Assembly (NCBI GenBank): GCA_964036045.1
Contig: OZ038381.1
Span: 133,773,191 to 133,837,190, forward strand
Direction of reading: 5' to 3'
Origin: Eutreptiella sp. 'Long Island Sound 2002'
Lineage: Eukaryota > Euglenozoa > Euglenophyceae > Eutreptiales > Eutreptiaceae
DNA length: 64,000 nucleotides
The notes under the pieces were generated by a model, which saw nothing but the letters and a program-made list of their open reading frames with translations, did no database searches and was not told where the DNA came from. Position 1 is the first letter of the stretch. Every line of letters starts with the position of its first letter. The position numbers and the translations under genes were made by a program. Positions 43,341 to 52,979 of this stretch are shown here, piece after piece.

Positions 43341-43420
43341 CGGTAGCAGAGACAGTCCCTTGAGACCTTTTGAACCGACCCTGAGAAGTGCAGAACAAAA
43401 AGCTCAACAACAAGTCCATA

Positions 43421-45595
43421 ATGTCCACACCAAGTGTAAGGACCTGGCCTATCCGAACCGTCCAAGTACAAATGGGCAGTGTGGTCCACCCAATGAGTGA
43501 ACCACCACACCGAGCACCACATCACCTCAGTGGCGCATCTGGGTCCCAAGGAGATCCAGAACGCAGAAGGGCGGAGAAGAATAAAGGCCTTACCACCGAG
43601 GCCTTAGCAGCACACGGTGGAGACAGCTTCAGTCACCTCCACAGACGTGTAGCTGCTTCAGTATCAAGATCCAATTGTCCAGCTTCATCCTCAACTGCCA
43701 TTGAAGGACCTGAGGAATATGAGAAGCTGAAGATGAAGATGGATGAGTACATCATGCACGAGGAGTACTATAAATCCATCCGTGGGGAAGATGGAGAGGA
43801 GCCCTTAGCTGTACATGGATCCAGACCACGTACAGATCTTGGGTCCTACGCTCACTCAGGTCCCCCATCCACAGCATCCCTGCCAAGACGACTACGACCT
43901 GAGTACCCAACCCCAAGGGCTCCCGAAGTGGGCCCAACACGAGTCGAAGAACACCATCCAAGGCCAACCTACGGTGCCCTGGATCAAACGGCCGAGCTGT
44001 TGGCCAAATTCCTGTCTGGATCAGAAGATCCAGATGTGACGGCCTTATCAGAGGCCATTAAGGCTAAACTGGGTATTGCAGAACCCTTACCCAAGCCTGA
44101 GTTCCTCTCTCTCTCTCCAGGGCTGAGTACCCTGGCCGAAGATCTCAAGAGATCGAGGGTCTCAAGGCTGTTGCCTAAGGTTACCTGCCCCAGCCCCTTT
44201 CACCCCCGTGTGAGGACTGTGCCTATGGCGGACCTACAGGACGTGCCTGTCACAGAGAGTGAGAGAAGAGGGCTGTCAGCCCTGGCCCCTCTTGCCGGCG
44301 TGTCGCCTTCAGGCCTAACTCCGGGGGGTGGGAAGACGGGCAGACCAATTGCCCAGGCGAACATCCAGCTGGAACTGCCGGAGTTCGACCCTAAAAATCT
44401 GCCTGAATGGGCAGAAGAATTTGCGGAGTTCCTTTTGTTGACTGGCCAATCCCATGTGGATGTGGCCACCAAATGTTCACTGCTAAAACGCTCTTGCAAA
44501 AAGAAATTTTTGCAAAAACAGGTCAAACAGATCGTGAAAACCTGTTCTACTTGGGCGGAGGTACTCCTGAGGTTAGAGAAAACATTCCCAGTCTATGAGA
44601 CTGACCTCCGCGTACGCACACAAATCGAGGAGCTACCTATGCTCCCGGAGTTTCCATCCGCTGCGCGAATTTCTGAGTATGTGTGCGACATTGAGTACTT
44701 ATTTTCGAGGATGAATGTGGGCTCCTACGGAGCCACTGAGCCCCACCTGTGGCTCATGAGTAAGATCCCCCAGCGTACGTGGGATGATTGCCGCTCAACC
44801 TCTGAGAGGAAGAGCAGGACCCACTCGTATGATACACTGGTGGATCTCTTGATTGAGCTAGCTCTTGAGAGAGAGAACGACTCCCACATGGAGAAGTTCC
44901 TCAAGAAGCATTTGGGACGAGGTGGTACCCCTACCCCTGAACGTGGCGAAGGGAAGGGGCATAAAAATCCCACTAACACCAACCAGGGAGGCGGTAAAGG
45001 GAGGGGCAACCTACGTGCCATGAACGAGGTTCCAACTGACGCAGGCACCCCCCCCCTGTTTTACTGCCGACCTGTCAATGACAAGGGGGGACCTTGTCAT
45101 GCCTCTGACTGCGATCTCCGCAGTGGCTGTATGCTGCAGATGAAACGTCAGCAGCATACTAAAGATGGGAAAACTGTGACCCATCAGGACCACTTCAGGT
45201 GTACCATCACCTGTGGTTACTGTGGCAAGCGTCGTCACTATGAGGACGAATGCCACATCAAGAAACGCGAGAGTGACAAACTCAAGCGTCAGGAGGCGGA
45301 GCGCCAGAAGAACCCGACGCCCGCCAGAAATCCCCCGAATGGGGATAAAGGTAAAGGAGGTGGCAAGGGGGGTGGTAAGACTGGACCCCCTAACCCCCAG
45401 AGGCGCTCATCAGCGCCTGTTGCTACGCCTACTCCTGCAGCCACACCCGCTCCTGCCGCAGGTGTCCCCCAGAAGCGACCCCAAGGGGATAACGCTACCC
45501 CTGAAGGGAATAATTCTGAGAAGAGGCGCTTGGCCTGGATGGCCAAGTCCCTCATGGCTGCAGGAGTGGATGTGAAATTCCCTGATGAGGAATAG
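43421..45595 (+). CDS. gag: Ty3 copy A Gag
   Basis: Start chosen at the first ATG (MSTPSVRTWPIRTVQVQMGS), 80 bases after the LTR; 724 codons to a TAG at 45593. The N-terminal third is Pro/Ser-rich. The capsid-like region is around residues 310-500 (LPEFDPKNLPEWAEEFAEFL; KKKFLQKQVKQIVKTCSTWA; GSYGATEPHLWLMSKIPQ). A Gly/Lys-rich linker leads to a Cys-rich module with HASDCDLRSGC and a zinc knuckle CGYCGKRRHYEDEC (C-x2-C-x4-H-x4-C), then a Lys/Gly/Pro-rich end (ending FPDEE). It forms the retroelement particle and binds its RNA. The stop codon is in the same frame as pol, so Gag-Pol probably arises by readthrough. Confidence 0.85.
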   Translation: MSTPSVRTWPIRTVQVQMGSVVHPMSEPPHRAPHHLSGASGSQGDPERRRAEKNKGLTTEALAAHGGDSFSHLHRRVAASVSRSNCPASSSTAIEGPEEYEKLKMKMDEYIMHEEYYKSIRGEDGEEPLAVHGSRPRTDLGSYAHSGPPSTASLPRRLRPEYPTPRAPEVGPTRVEEHHPRPTYGALDQTAELLAKFLSGSEDPDVTALSEAIKAKLGIAEPLPKPEFLSLSPGLSTLAEDLKRSRVSRLLPKVTCPSPFHPRVRTVPMADLQDVPVTESERRGLSALAPLAGVSPSGLTPGGGKTGRPIAQANIQLELPEFDPKNLPEWAEEFAEFLLLTGQSHVDVATKCSLLKRSCKKKFLQKQVKQIVKTCSTWAEVLLRLEKTFPVYETDLRVRTQIEELPMLPEFPSAARISEYVCDIEYLFSRMNVGSYGATEPHLWLMSKIPQRTWDDCRSTSERKSRTHSYDTLVDLLIELALERENDSHMEKFLKKHLGRGGTPTPERGEGKGHKNPTNTNQGGGKGRGNLRAMNEVPTDAGTPPLFYCRPVNDKGGPCHASDCDLRSGCMLQMKRQQHTKDGKTVTHQDHFRCTITCGYCGKRRHYEDECHIKKRESDKLKRQEAERQKNPTPARNPPNGDKGKGGGKGGGKTGPPNPQRRSSAPVATPTPAATPAPAAGVPQKRPQGDNATPEGNNSEKRRLAWMAKSLMAAGVDVKFPDEE

Positions 45596-45607
45596 GGGGG
45601 CGGCTCC
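45593..45607 (+). promoter_or_regulatory. in-frame UAG between gag and pol (probable readthrough site)
   Basis: TAG GGG GGC GGC TCC: gag ends and the same frame continues open into protease. The context resembles the UAG-GGA-GGU of gammaretroviruses. In copy B the equivalent position is TGA CAG GGA, also in frame. Confidence 0.6.
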
Positions 45608-48600
45608 GAAGAGGAGGACTTGGTTTTCTGGATCCTCGTGAAAATCGGGGGTCAGGTTTTTCGAGCAGTGCTTGATACCGGTGCAACACTTTCCATAGTG
45701 GCCCGGCGCCTGCTTAAAACTTTCAGGAAGACTAAGACTGTGGCCATAAGAGTAGGGGATGGGCGTACCATCCATTCCTTGGGGGGGGTCGATGTGACCA
45801 TATGTCTGGGCGACGAAACCGTGACCCAACACTGCAGAGTGTTGGACACTGACGCCTTTGACATTGTCATTGGCACTGACTTTCTAAGAAGAAACCCCCA
45901 GGTTAAAATGCTGTCCCTACAGCGTCCTTACTCTTTGCACTGCGACTTTGGCAGTGGGCTATTCTCCGTTCCTTTGGAGCTGTCAGGACGAAAAGAGTCT
46001 GCGCTGCGCTACGCAGCCAAGACGAACTATCGTACTGAAAACTACCAACTGGCCCGTCATGTTCTCGAAAATGGACTGGCGGCCCTTCAGGTAAACCTGC
46101 ATGAGATCCAGGTGGAATTGTTTGCGAGCCAACAACAGCACATCATGCAGTTGTACTGCTCGAAACAAATGAACAATGCTTTCCGTTTCTTCTGGAAAGC
46201 AATGGGCCTAGCGTATGCTAACCCTCCCTTCTCCCTGCTCGCGAAGGTTCTAACCAAGATCGCTTATGAGGGAGGAAGGGTTGTTATGTGCACCCCTGAC
46301 TGGGGTTGCTCTGGTGAACATGCTTACTGGCGCCGTATGCTTGACCGAATGACCGTGGGAAGAGTGCAACTCCCCGACGGCCCCATCTATGTGCCTGAGG
46401 ACTCAGACACAGCTATGCAGGCCCCTGAGTGGGCCAGTTTCCTGTCCATCATCGATGGATCTCTCAATCCTGTACCCCTGTGTGACCTGGACCAGGTGCT
46501 ACTAAAAGAGGTCATGGCCGAAAATCGCGGCCTGACCCTTTATGATCTCAAAAATCGATCTCCTGAGCACCTATCTGCCACACTTACAGGGTGTGAGTCT
46601 CCTGATGACTATCTGGAACCTGCAGCTGTAAAAGAGGATGCTGACGACCAACTGTCTGAGATCGCCGGCACTATTCCCTCTGTTGATCCCAGCTGTGTTG
46701 ACCTAAAACATAGGGCTTTCCTGGCCCAGCTGTTGCTAGAGGAGGTAGATCTAGAGTCAACCTCTGAACCCGCTTCCTCTGTTGGGAAACCAGTGCTACA
46801 CATGCAGCCGATGCACACAGGTGAACCCGTGGCCCGGAGTACTGATGCTCTGGCACGGCCTGCTGCTAATAACATGCCCTTGTCTGAGCATAACACGCAA
46901 GAACTCCGACGGCTGTTGTACCTGAAGGCCGAAGGTATTGAGCGCCAAGAGCGGCTGCAATACCTCAGACAGACCTGGAAATACTCCATCTGGTCTGAGG
47001 AGGACGATGAGTCCTATACGCTGCCTGATCCTGAGATACCTCTAGTGTACTCTCTACACTATGGGCAGCAATGTCCCCCTGAGTGGGACGATGGTACTGT
47101 ACCTGCCGAAACTGCTGATCGGCATAAAAAGAAAGAACATGGAAAAAGCAACCTCCATGCTGAGGAGGATTTCCTTCAGAAAGTCGAGAGTCTTAACCTT
47201 GACCCCCGCCTGAAGAAACTGCTTATAACCTATGAGGAGGTGTTCGGCGCCTTGCCGCCTCCCCTATCTTGCAAAAAACTGGTCCAGATGGACCTGAAAT
47301 TGAAACCAGAATTCGAAAAGACGCGAGTGAGGCGTCGTCCCTATCCCGCTCCACAGGAACAGGTTGAAGAAATCGAGCGCCAGATCCAAGAATGCATTGA
47401 TGCTGGCCTCGTTGAAGAGTACAAACATGGGGACTATCCCCATCACTGCAGCCCCTGTTTCCTTGTTGCTAAACCAGGGTCGACTGCTCTACGTCTTGTT
47501 GTAGACTATGGTGAGGTCAACAAGAAAACCCAGAACCACTCAGGGAGTATTCCTAACATGGAAAACACCCTGGAGCGTATTGCCAAATGCAGGTATAAGA
47601 CCAAAATGGACAAACGCTCTGGTTTCTGGCAGGTTGACCTAACCGCCGCAGCTCAGGAGCTGCTTGCCTTTATAACCCCTAAGGGTCGTGTCTTCAAGTG
47701 GAAGGTTATGCCTTTCGGGGTGGCTAACGTCCCAGCGCTCTTCCAGGAGCTTATGAACAAAATTTTGTACATACTGAGGCGCAGGCCTCTAGTACAAGAG
47801 TTGATTTCTCGGGGTGCAGAAATGGAGGCTCACATAGACGACGTGAGTTTGGGTACTAATACCAAAGAGGACCATGTCCTTCTCCTCCGTGAATTCTTCA
47901 CTGTCTGTCAAGAAAACCATCTCCGAATCAAACTCGAAAAATGCGAGTTTATGAAAGAGGAAATGGAGTATTTGGGTTTCGACGTGGGGTATGGCTGGTG
48001 GAAACCAGCCGCGTCTAAGATGCAGCCCCTACAGGACATGCAGATTCGCGATGACCCTAAGAAGGGTCTACACGATGTGAGGAGTTTTGTGGGCGCCTGT
48101 AATTTCTATCGGCGTCACATCCACAATTTTACTTACTCCTCTGCACCCCTCACTGACCTAATCAAGAAAACTACTCCCTGGAGGTGGACCTCCAGAGAGG
48201 AAGAGTGTTTCCAGGAGTTGAAGAAGAAGATTGCCTCCTCCAACTGCCTGGGAGTTCCCCGCCCTGAGGGCGAGATAGTCCTGATCACTGATGCCAGTGT
48301 TGTAGGGGGGGGAGGTACGATCTATCAATGGCAGGAGCTTAACCCCGCTGAGCTAACCCACTGCCATTATCGTACGACTGGACTGAACCGTGATGGTTCG
48401 TTGAAACATGACTATCCTACCAGTGAGTGGCGACTGGTGCCACTGGGACACTGGAATTGGAAGTGGAACCAAGCGCGTTCCAACTACAGCACCTATGACC
48501 AGGAACTCCTGGCCGGTATGTTGGTGCTATCTTCACAATCCCGACTCCTGGGGTCTAACCCTATTGTCTGGCTGTGTGACCAGGAGCCTGTGAAGTCTTT

Positions 48601-50311
48601 TCAGAAGGGCCCACCACCAGAAAAAGCGAAGCTAAAACGGTGGTGGACTTACCTGAGCCAGTTCAGGCTGACAGTGCATCATATCCCCGGGATTAAGAAT
48701 GAACTGTCTGACTATATATCGCGCAACAACTTCGATGCGCTTATTGGTGAGAGCTCTGAGGCGCTCGCCAAAGAGGCTTTCCAGCGTATGGATGTCCAGC
48801 TTGACCTGTCCATGCGCACTGCTGGAATCCTGGAGGGTTGGAGTCTAACCGACTATCAGTCAGAGTATGAAGAAATTCTCCAAACCCTCAACACTGGTCT
48901 CGAACCCCGTGTCATTGACGGGCACCAGTGGTATAAAAACAATCAGTACCTCTTCTACGAGGACCGAATTGTGGTGCCTGAGGCACGCCTGGATGGGTGC
49001 CTACAGTGGTCCCATCTCAGTTCTGGTCACACTGGCGCTAATCGCTCAGTGGACTTCTTCCGTGAGTGTTTCTACTCTAGTCTAACCCTGACTGAACTGA
49101 GGTCGCGTATGCAGACCATTGTGGATGCTTGTGGCTGTCATGCCAGCAAGCAAAGTGACAGTAGGGATAGGGGTCTGATCTCCAGCTTACCCATACCCTA
49201 TTGTGCTAACTCTCTTCTCTACGTGGATTACATCCACGGCTTACCACGCTTTGGCGGCTATGATAGTTGCCTCGTGGTCACCTGTGGTCTATCTCGCTTC
49301 ACCCGTGTGTTCCCTTGCAATAAGAAAATCACAGGTGAGCAGACTGTAAAAATGTTGGTCGAACAATGGTTCGAACCCTATGGAGCACCTAAACAGGTGC
49401 ACTCTGATGAAGATGTACGCATCCGCAGTGACACTGGGTGGTACAAACGAGTGCTAAATGCCCTCAACGTGGAGGTAACCACAGGTGTGCCCTACACTCA
49501 CACGTCTAACCCTCTCTGTGAGAGACAGAACCGTGTGGTGGAGCAAAACTTAAGAATCCTGATGAAACAGGAGCGCACCAAGGACTGGGTACGCCTAGTG
49601 CCCTGGGCAGTTCTGTCCATGAACTCACAGCGGAGCTCTTCTACGGGTTTCACCCCCCACGAACTGTTCCATGGAGGACGACCTGCTTGGTTCTTCAAAA
49701 CCCCCTTTCCTGAGGACTTCAAGAGCCTTGTGGGAGATTGGCTAGAACACAAGCAGTCTCTGGCTAACCAGGCTGGTACTAACCTGAGGCACATTCGTGA
49801 CCGTGAACAGAGCCGACGGAACCGCCTACGGCGACCTGCCAGCTTCAAGGTTGGTGACCTTGTTTTGGTACACCATTCACGCATACCCTCCTGGCCACGT
49901 AACTGCCTACAGGACCCTTACTTTGGACCCTATCGTATCATCAGGATAGATGGATCCAGGATCCATGTCAGGTGCAGTCCACGTCTAGGTGGTGAACTGC
50001 TATGTGCTCCTAAGCAGTTGAGGCACTATCACTCCCCTGACGACTTGTCTTGGGATGAGTGGCGCCTCAGCGACAGTGAGATTGAACGTATAGACCTAGA
50101 GAACGCTGCCAGTCCAGAGGACGCAGACGAACTCGAAGAGATGACTGCCGATGAGATGGCAGTCGATGGTTACTACGTGGTTGCAGGTATTGCTCGCCAC
50201 GAGTATAAACAGGGCTGGAAATGGGTTGTCCGAGGCGACCTGGGAACCTATGTCAACCTTCATACAACCAGATGGGAGTATCAACCCCATCTTCCGCACT
50301 TACCTCGTTGA
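45596..50311 (+). CDS. pol: Ty3 copy A Pol: protease, methyltransferase-like module, RT, RNase H, integrase, damaged chromodomain
   Basis: Same frame as gag. Residue numbers count from 45620. Protease: AVLDTGATLSIV near 12-30 and FDIVIGTDFL. Module at about 165-235 with ELFAS and ANPPFSLLAKVLTKIA (NPPF at 201-204), like Dam-type N6-adenine methyltransferases. A long acidic spacer, then RT at about 530-800 with KMDKRSGFWQVDL and HIDD in place of the usual YxDD. RNase H: LITDAS, YDQELLAGML, CDQEP. Integrase: zinc finger HLSSGHTG...CGCHAS, core Asp in YVDYIHG, Asp in HSDEDV, Glu in CERQNRVVEQ, and a GPY motif (DPYFGPYRI). In the chromodomain a 23-base deletion after YKQGWK shifts the frame and adds an unrelated tail to 50311. 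Otherwise intact. Confidence 0.9.
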   Translation, partial: GGGSEEEDLVFWILVKIGGQVFRAVLDTGATLSIVARRLLKTFRKTKTVAIRVGDGRTIHSLGGVDVTICLGDETVTQHCRVLDTDAFDIVIGTDFLRRNPQVKMLSLQRPYSLHCDFGSGLFSVPLELSGRKESALRYAAKTNYRTENYQLARHVLENGLAALQVNLHEIQVELFASQQQHIMQLYCSKQMNNAFRFFWKAMGLAYANPPFSLLAKVLTKIAYEGGRVVMCTPDWGCSGEHAYWRRMLDRMTVGRVQLPDGPIYVPEDSDTAMQAPEWASFLSIIDGSLNPVPLCDLDQVLLKEVMAENRGLTLYDLKNRSPEHLSATLTGCESPDDYLEPAAVKEDADDQLSEIAGTIPSVDPSCVDLKHRAFLAQLLLEEVDLESTSEPASSVGKPVLHMQPMHTGEPVARSTDALARPAANNMPLSEHNTQELRRLLYLKAEGIERQERLQYLRQTWKYSIWSEEDDESYTLPDPEIPLVYSLHYGQQCPPEWDDGTVPAETADRHKKKEHGKSNLHAEEDFLQKVESLNLDPRLKKLLITYEEVFGALPPPLSCKKLVQMDLKLKPEFEKTRVRRRPYPAPQEQVEEIERQIQECIDAGLVEEYKHGDYPHHCSPCFLVAKPGSTALRLVVDYGEVNKKTQNHSGSIPNMENTLERIAKCRYKTKMDKRSGFWQVDLTAAAQELLAFITPKGRVFKWKVMPFGVANVPALFQELMNKILYILRRRPLVQELISRGAEMEAHIDDVSLGTNTKEDHVLLLREFFTVCQENHLRIKLEKCEFMKEEMEYLGFDVGYGWWKPAASKMQPLQDMQIRDDPKKGLHDVRSFVGACNFYRRHIHNFTYSSAPLTDLIKKTTPWRWTSREEECFQELKKKIASSNCLGVPRPEGEIVLITDASVVGGGGTIYQWQELNPAELTHCHYRTTGLNRDGSLKHDYPTSEWRLVPLGHWNWKWNQARSNYSTYDQELLAGMLVLSSQSRLLGSNPIVWLCDQEPVKSFQKGPPPEKAKLKRWWTYLSQFRLTVHHIPGIKNELSDYISRNNFDALIGESSEALAKEAFQRMDVQLDLSMRTAGILEGWSLTDYQSEYEEILQTLNTGLEPRVIDGHQWYKNNQYLFYEDRIVVPEARLDGCLQWSHLSSGHTGANRSVDFFRECFYSSLTLTELRSRMQTIVDACGCHASKQSDSRDRGLISSLPIPYCANSLLYVDYIHGLPRFGGYDSCLVVTCGLSRFTRVFPCNKKITGEQTVKMLVEQWFEPYGAPKQVHSDEDVRIRSDTGWYKRVLNALNVEVTTGVPYTHTSNPLCERQNRVVEQNLRILMKQERTKDWVRLVPWAVLSMNSQRSSSTGFTPHELFHGGRPAWFFKTPFPEDFKSLVGDWLEHKQSLANQAGTNLRHIRDREQSRRNRLRRPASFKVGDLVLVHHSRIPSWPRNCLQDPYFGPYRIIRIDGSRIHVRCSPRLGGELLCAPKQLRHYHSPDDLSWDEWRLSDSEIERIDLENAASPEDADELEEMTADEMAVDGYYVVAGIARHEYKQGWKWVVRGDLGTYVNLHTTRWEYQPHLPHLPR

Positions 50312-50375
50312 GAACAACGAGGGGCAGCTCCTAACCCGTGCTGAGACTATGTCCCAGCGTAAGAAGCGAAACTAA
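50207..50375 (+). pseudogene. disrupted chromodomain end of copy A
   Basis: Against copy C (20056 onwards), 23 bases encoding FLTLWDG and adjacent sequence are missing after GWK at about 50221. The original frame resumes out of phase with GLSEATWEPMSTFIQPDGSI and ends LLTRAETMSQRKKRN at 50375. Confidence 0.8.
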
Positions 50376-52979
50376 TTACCCTGTGTCAGTCTACTGACCC
50401 TGTCTGTGCCCTGCAGACCCATGCCTATGGTTTCCAGCGTGAGCCAGGTGGCCGCTTATCAAGATTGCAGCCACCCAGCGAGTGTTTGCCTTGTTGACCA
50501 TGTGTTGCATGGGTACTGCCCTAATGTAATGACCTTGGTGAGCCAACGAAGAACGGTGGCTTTCTACACCAGGGGGGAATGACAAGCAAGGTGTTATGAG
50601 GCAAGGTGTGTCTTCCCTCCTTGGGGACAAGCGAGCCCACAGTTAGGACCCCTGACTGGTCCAGACCCATGGGGTTCTACCCTTCCTTACAGGGTTTACC
50701 TTACCCTTACCGGCCATAGCGTATGTGTGAGTGTGCTAGTCCTAAGGTCCTGAAAGCAAGCCGCAGAGGTGGTGTCCTAATTATACCCAAGTTCGCGCCC
50801 TTGCTAAACCTGGAGGGTTGGCTTATTGATGCCACGGGGTACGCCCCGGGTCTCCCCTCCCCTATGCGCCCAATTTCTGTGCTGGCGCAAAACCTTGGGG
50901 GAATACCCAGAGTGTTAATCCAGGTATTGTTTTCCCTACCTATCTGTCTACTACAGGGAGGGGTGGCCAAAAGCTATGAAGGCATGCAATACGCCTGTTT
51001 GCTATGTGGCCAAAACACTAACCTAACCACTGTCACAGCCCACCAACCCAGCTAAAATTGCAGGAAAAGGGTAGGACAGTGACACACCCCCTACAGGTCC
51101 TACACACCCTACAGTGGCACCATCCTGGTGGGCGAGCACTGGGCAACTGGCTGTAGCCCCCACTCAGGACTACCACTCGTACACGCACACTCTACTTGGC
51201 GTTGCGAAGGTGAAGGTCTCATGGGTCCTAGCGACCCTCCTGTGAAAAGGACGAGAGAACACAGCGCTCCTAAGCAGCTGTGGCCTAACAGGGGACGCCA
51301 CAACGCGTTTCCCCTGCTAGGGCTTGGAGGGAAGGGGTGCTCTCGTTGCGTGCACAGCGCAGATGTCGTTGAGGTCGAACTGTCCTCGCCAGTACTGGCT
51401 GAGGCACAGTGATCTGATTTGTGATCAGCGCCCCTGTTTTGCTGGGGCAGAAAAATGGTAGCCGCCGAAGGCAGCTGCTGCGTGCACCAATCACCCTAAC
51501 CTCTCCCACCTGTACAAAAGAGGCAGATGAAGGGGCGTTTGCGACTGTGGAACCAAGCCACACTCCAGGTATTATACCCTTCTCAGTGTGACCTATAATA
51601 CACTGTCCGCAAACACGCTGCAGATGCAGCTACCCCTGTCAAGCAAGCAAGCTCTAAGAGACTCCTCGGGTTCTCTTAAAGAACGTACCGAGGAGCCTCT
51701 GGGTAACCTAAACAAGGTTTACCGTGCGCAATTCGCGTGGCCTACCCTTTAATGCATCATGTGCACGCAGGGAAGGGAGGCTTAACCACGGACTCAACCA
51801 GGAGGTGAGCTCCTCCTGGGCTAACCTACCTTACTCACCATGCATCGTGTGAATGCCGCATTGAAACGAACACAAAACAAACCTAAGCGTTTTAAGCAAC
51901 TCAACTTGAACGCTACGGCCGCACACGAACAAACGCTTACCTGTGAAGAAGGAAACAAGGGTGAATTAGGGATACAGGTGAAGCGACACAGCGTGTGAAT
52001 GTCTCGATTAGGCACATGCATCGCGAGCACAGCGCATACTCTAACCCTGCGTGCGCGCTGCGCGCTCCATTCGCATCACATACCTTTCATTCCTGCTTTC
52101 ACCTGTGCAGAGCACGAGAGATGAACACCCGACCCCCCAACGAGCACAGCGTTGACAACCCTAACGTTTTGACGGAACAACCAACACGAACGCAATGCGT
52201 GAGTGTGAAGTGACACAGACATACCTGAGAGACGGGTTGTTGAACTGCTCTGTGGTGTGGTCTGATTTTGAATTCTTTACTCTGAAGTTTATAAAAATTT
52301 TGATGCAACTGTGCAAAAATTTTCTTTAAAACTTTAAAAACTACGGCTCATACCTTCTTCTCCAAAAGCCGTTTTCGCGTGCGCAACCCTTTTCTTGGCG
52401 TCCGCTTCGTTTGCGCTTGTCTGCGACTTTAAGTTATGTGTAAAAATGACGATTTCCCGCGTGGTTTCGTCGATTTTCAACGATTTCACTTGCTAAATCG
52501 CAACCCCTTCCGCAAAACCGCAGGAATCACTCCCTGCTGGTTCCATTTTCTTTTTTTTCCAGCTCCTGGGGGTTTGTGTCCTTAATTGGGAGTATTGCTC
52601 CGCCCTGGCCCTTGGTCAGGACGTTTACTAAAACGCTGTTTATACGGCGAAAACCGTCCGCATTAGAGCGTTCGACTGTACCCTAGTGGACAGACACATG
52701 TGCTCTGGACAAGGAGTCCTGGGTTCCATTCCCACTGCCCCCACACTTTTTCCAAAAGTTTTCGCCTCACGCCGGCGACTTTTGAGGAATGCCCCTTTGA
52801 AGGGACATCATTCACGGTACATTACACTGTTTTTCAAGGGTCCCTACAGTGTGATAGGCTTCTATGAAGTGATGAGAATGTTTTTGGTAAGTTTAATGCA
52901 TTTTTTGAGGTAATTTTGGGAATATTTGAGCCTTTTTCCTTGGTCCTACTAGCTTGATCAACTAGTACTCCAGGGGGGA
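50376..52979 (+). other. long 3' UTR of Ty3 copy A
   Basis: 2.6 kb with no protein domain; short frames are not conserved in frame between copies. Sequence blocks in order match the 3' UTRs of copies B and C. Includes a CAAGCAAGCAAGCT repeat (51640), a GAAGGCAGC hairpin region near 51460, a tRNA-like segment (52669-52744) and the terminal purine tract. Confidence 0.65.
52669..52744 (+). ncRNA. tRNA-like segment in Ty3 copy A 3' UTR
   Basis: TACCCTAGTGGACAGA (box A-like) and GGGTTCCATTCCC (box B-like, with CTGGG/CCCA stem). Corresponds to 24931-25015 in copy C and shares the T-arm block with 30487-30570. Confidence 0.3.

Noticed and set aside
50391-50630. Antisense gene in the Ty3 3' UTR (also 22525-22842)
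   Set aside because: Peptide similarity follows from nucleotide similarity; indels between copies are not multiples of three.
51128-51412. Small conserved gene in the Ty3 3' UTR (also 62899-63177)
   Set aside because: The two frames align only at the ends and differ by frame in the middle, so conservation is at nucleotide level.
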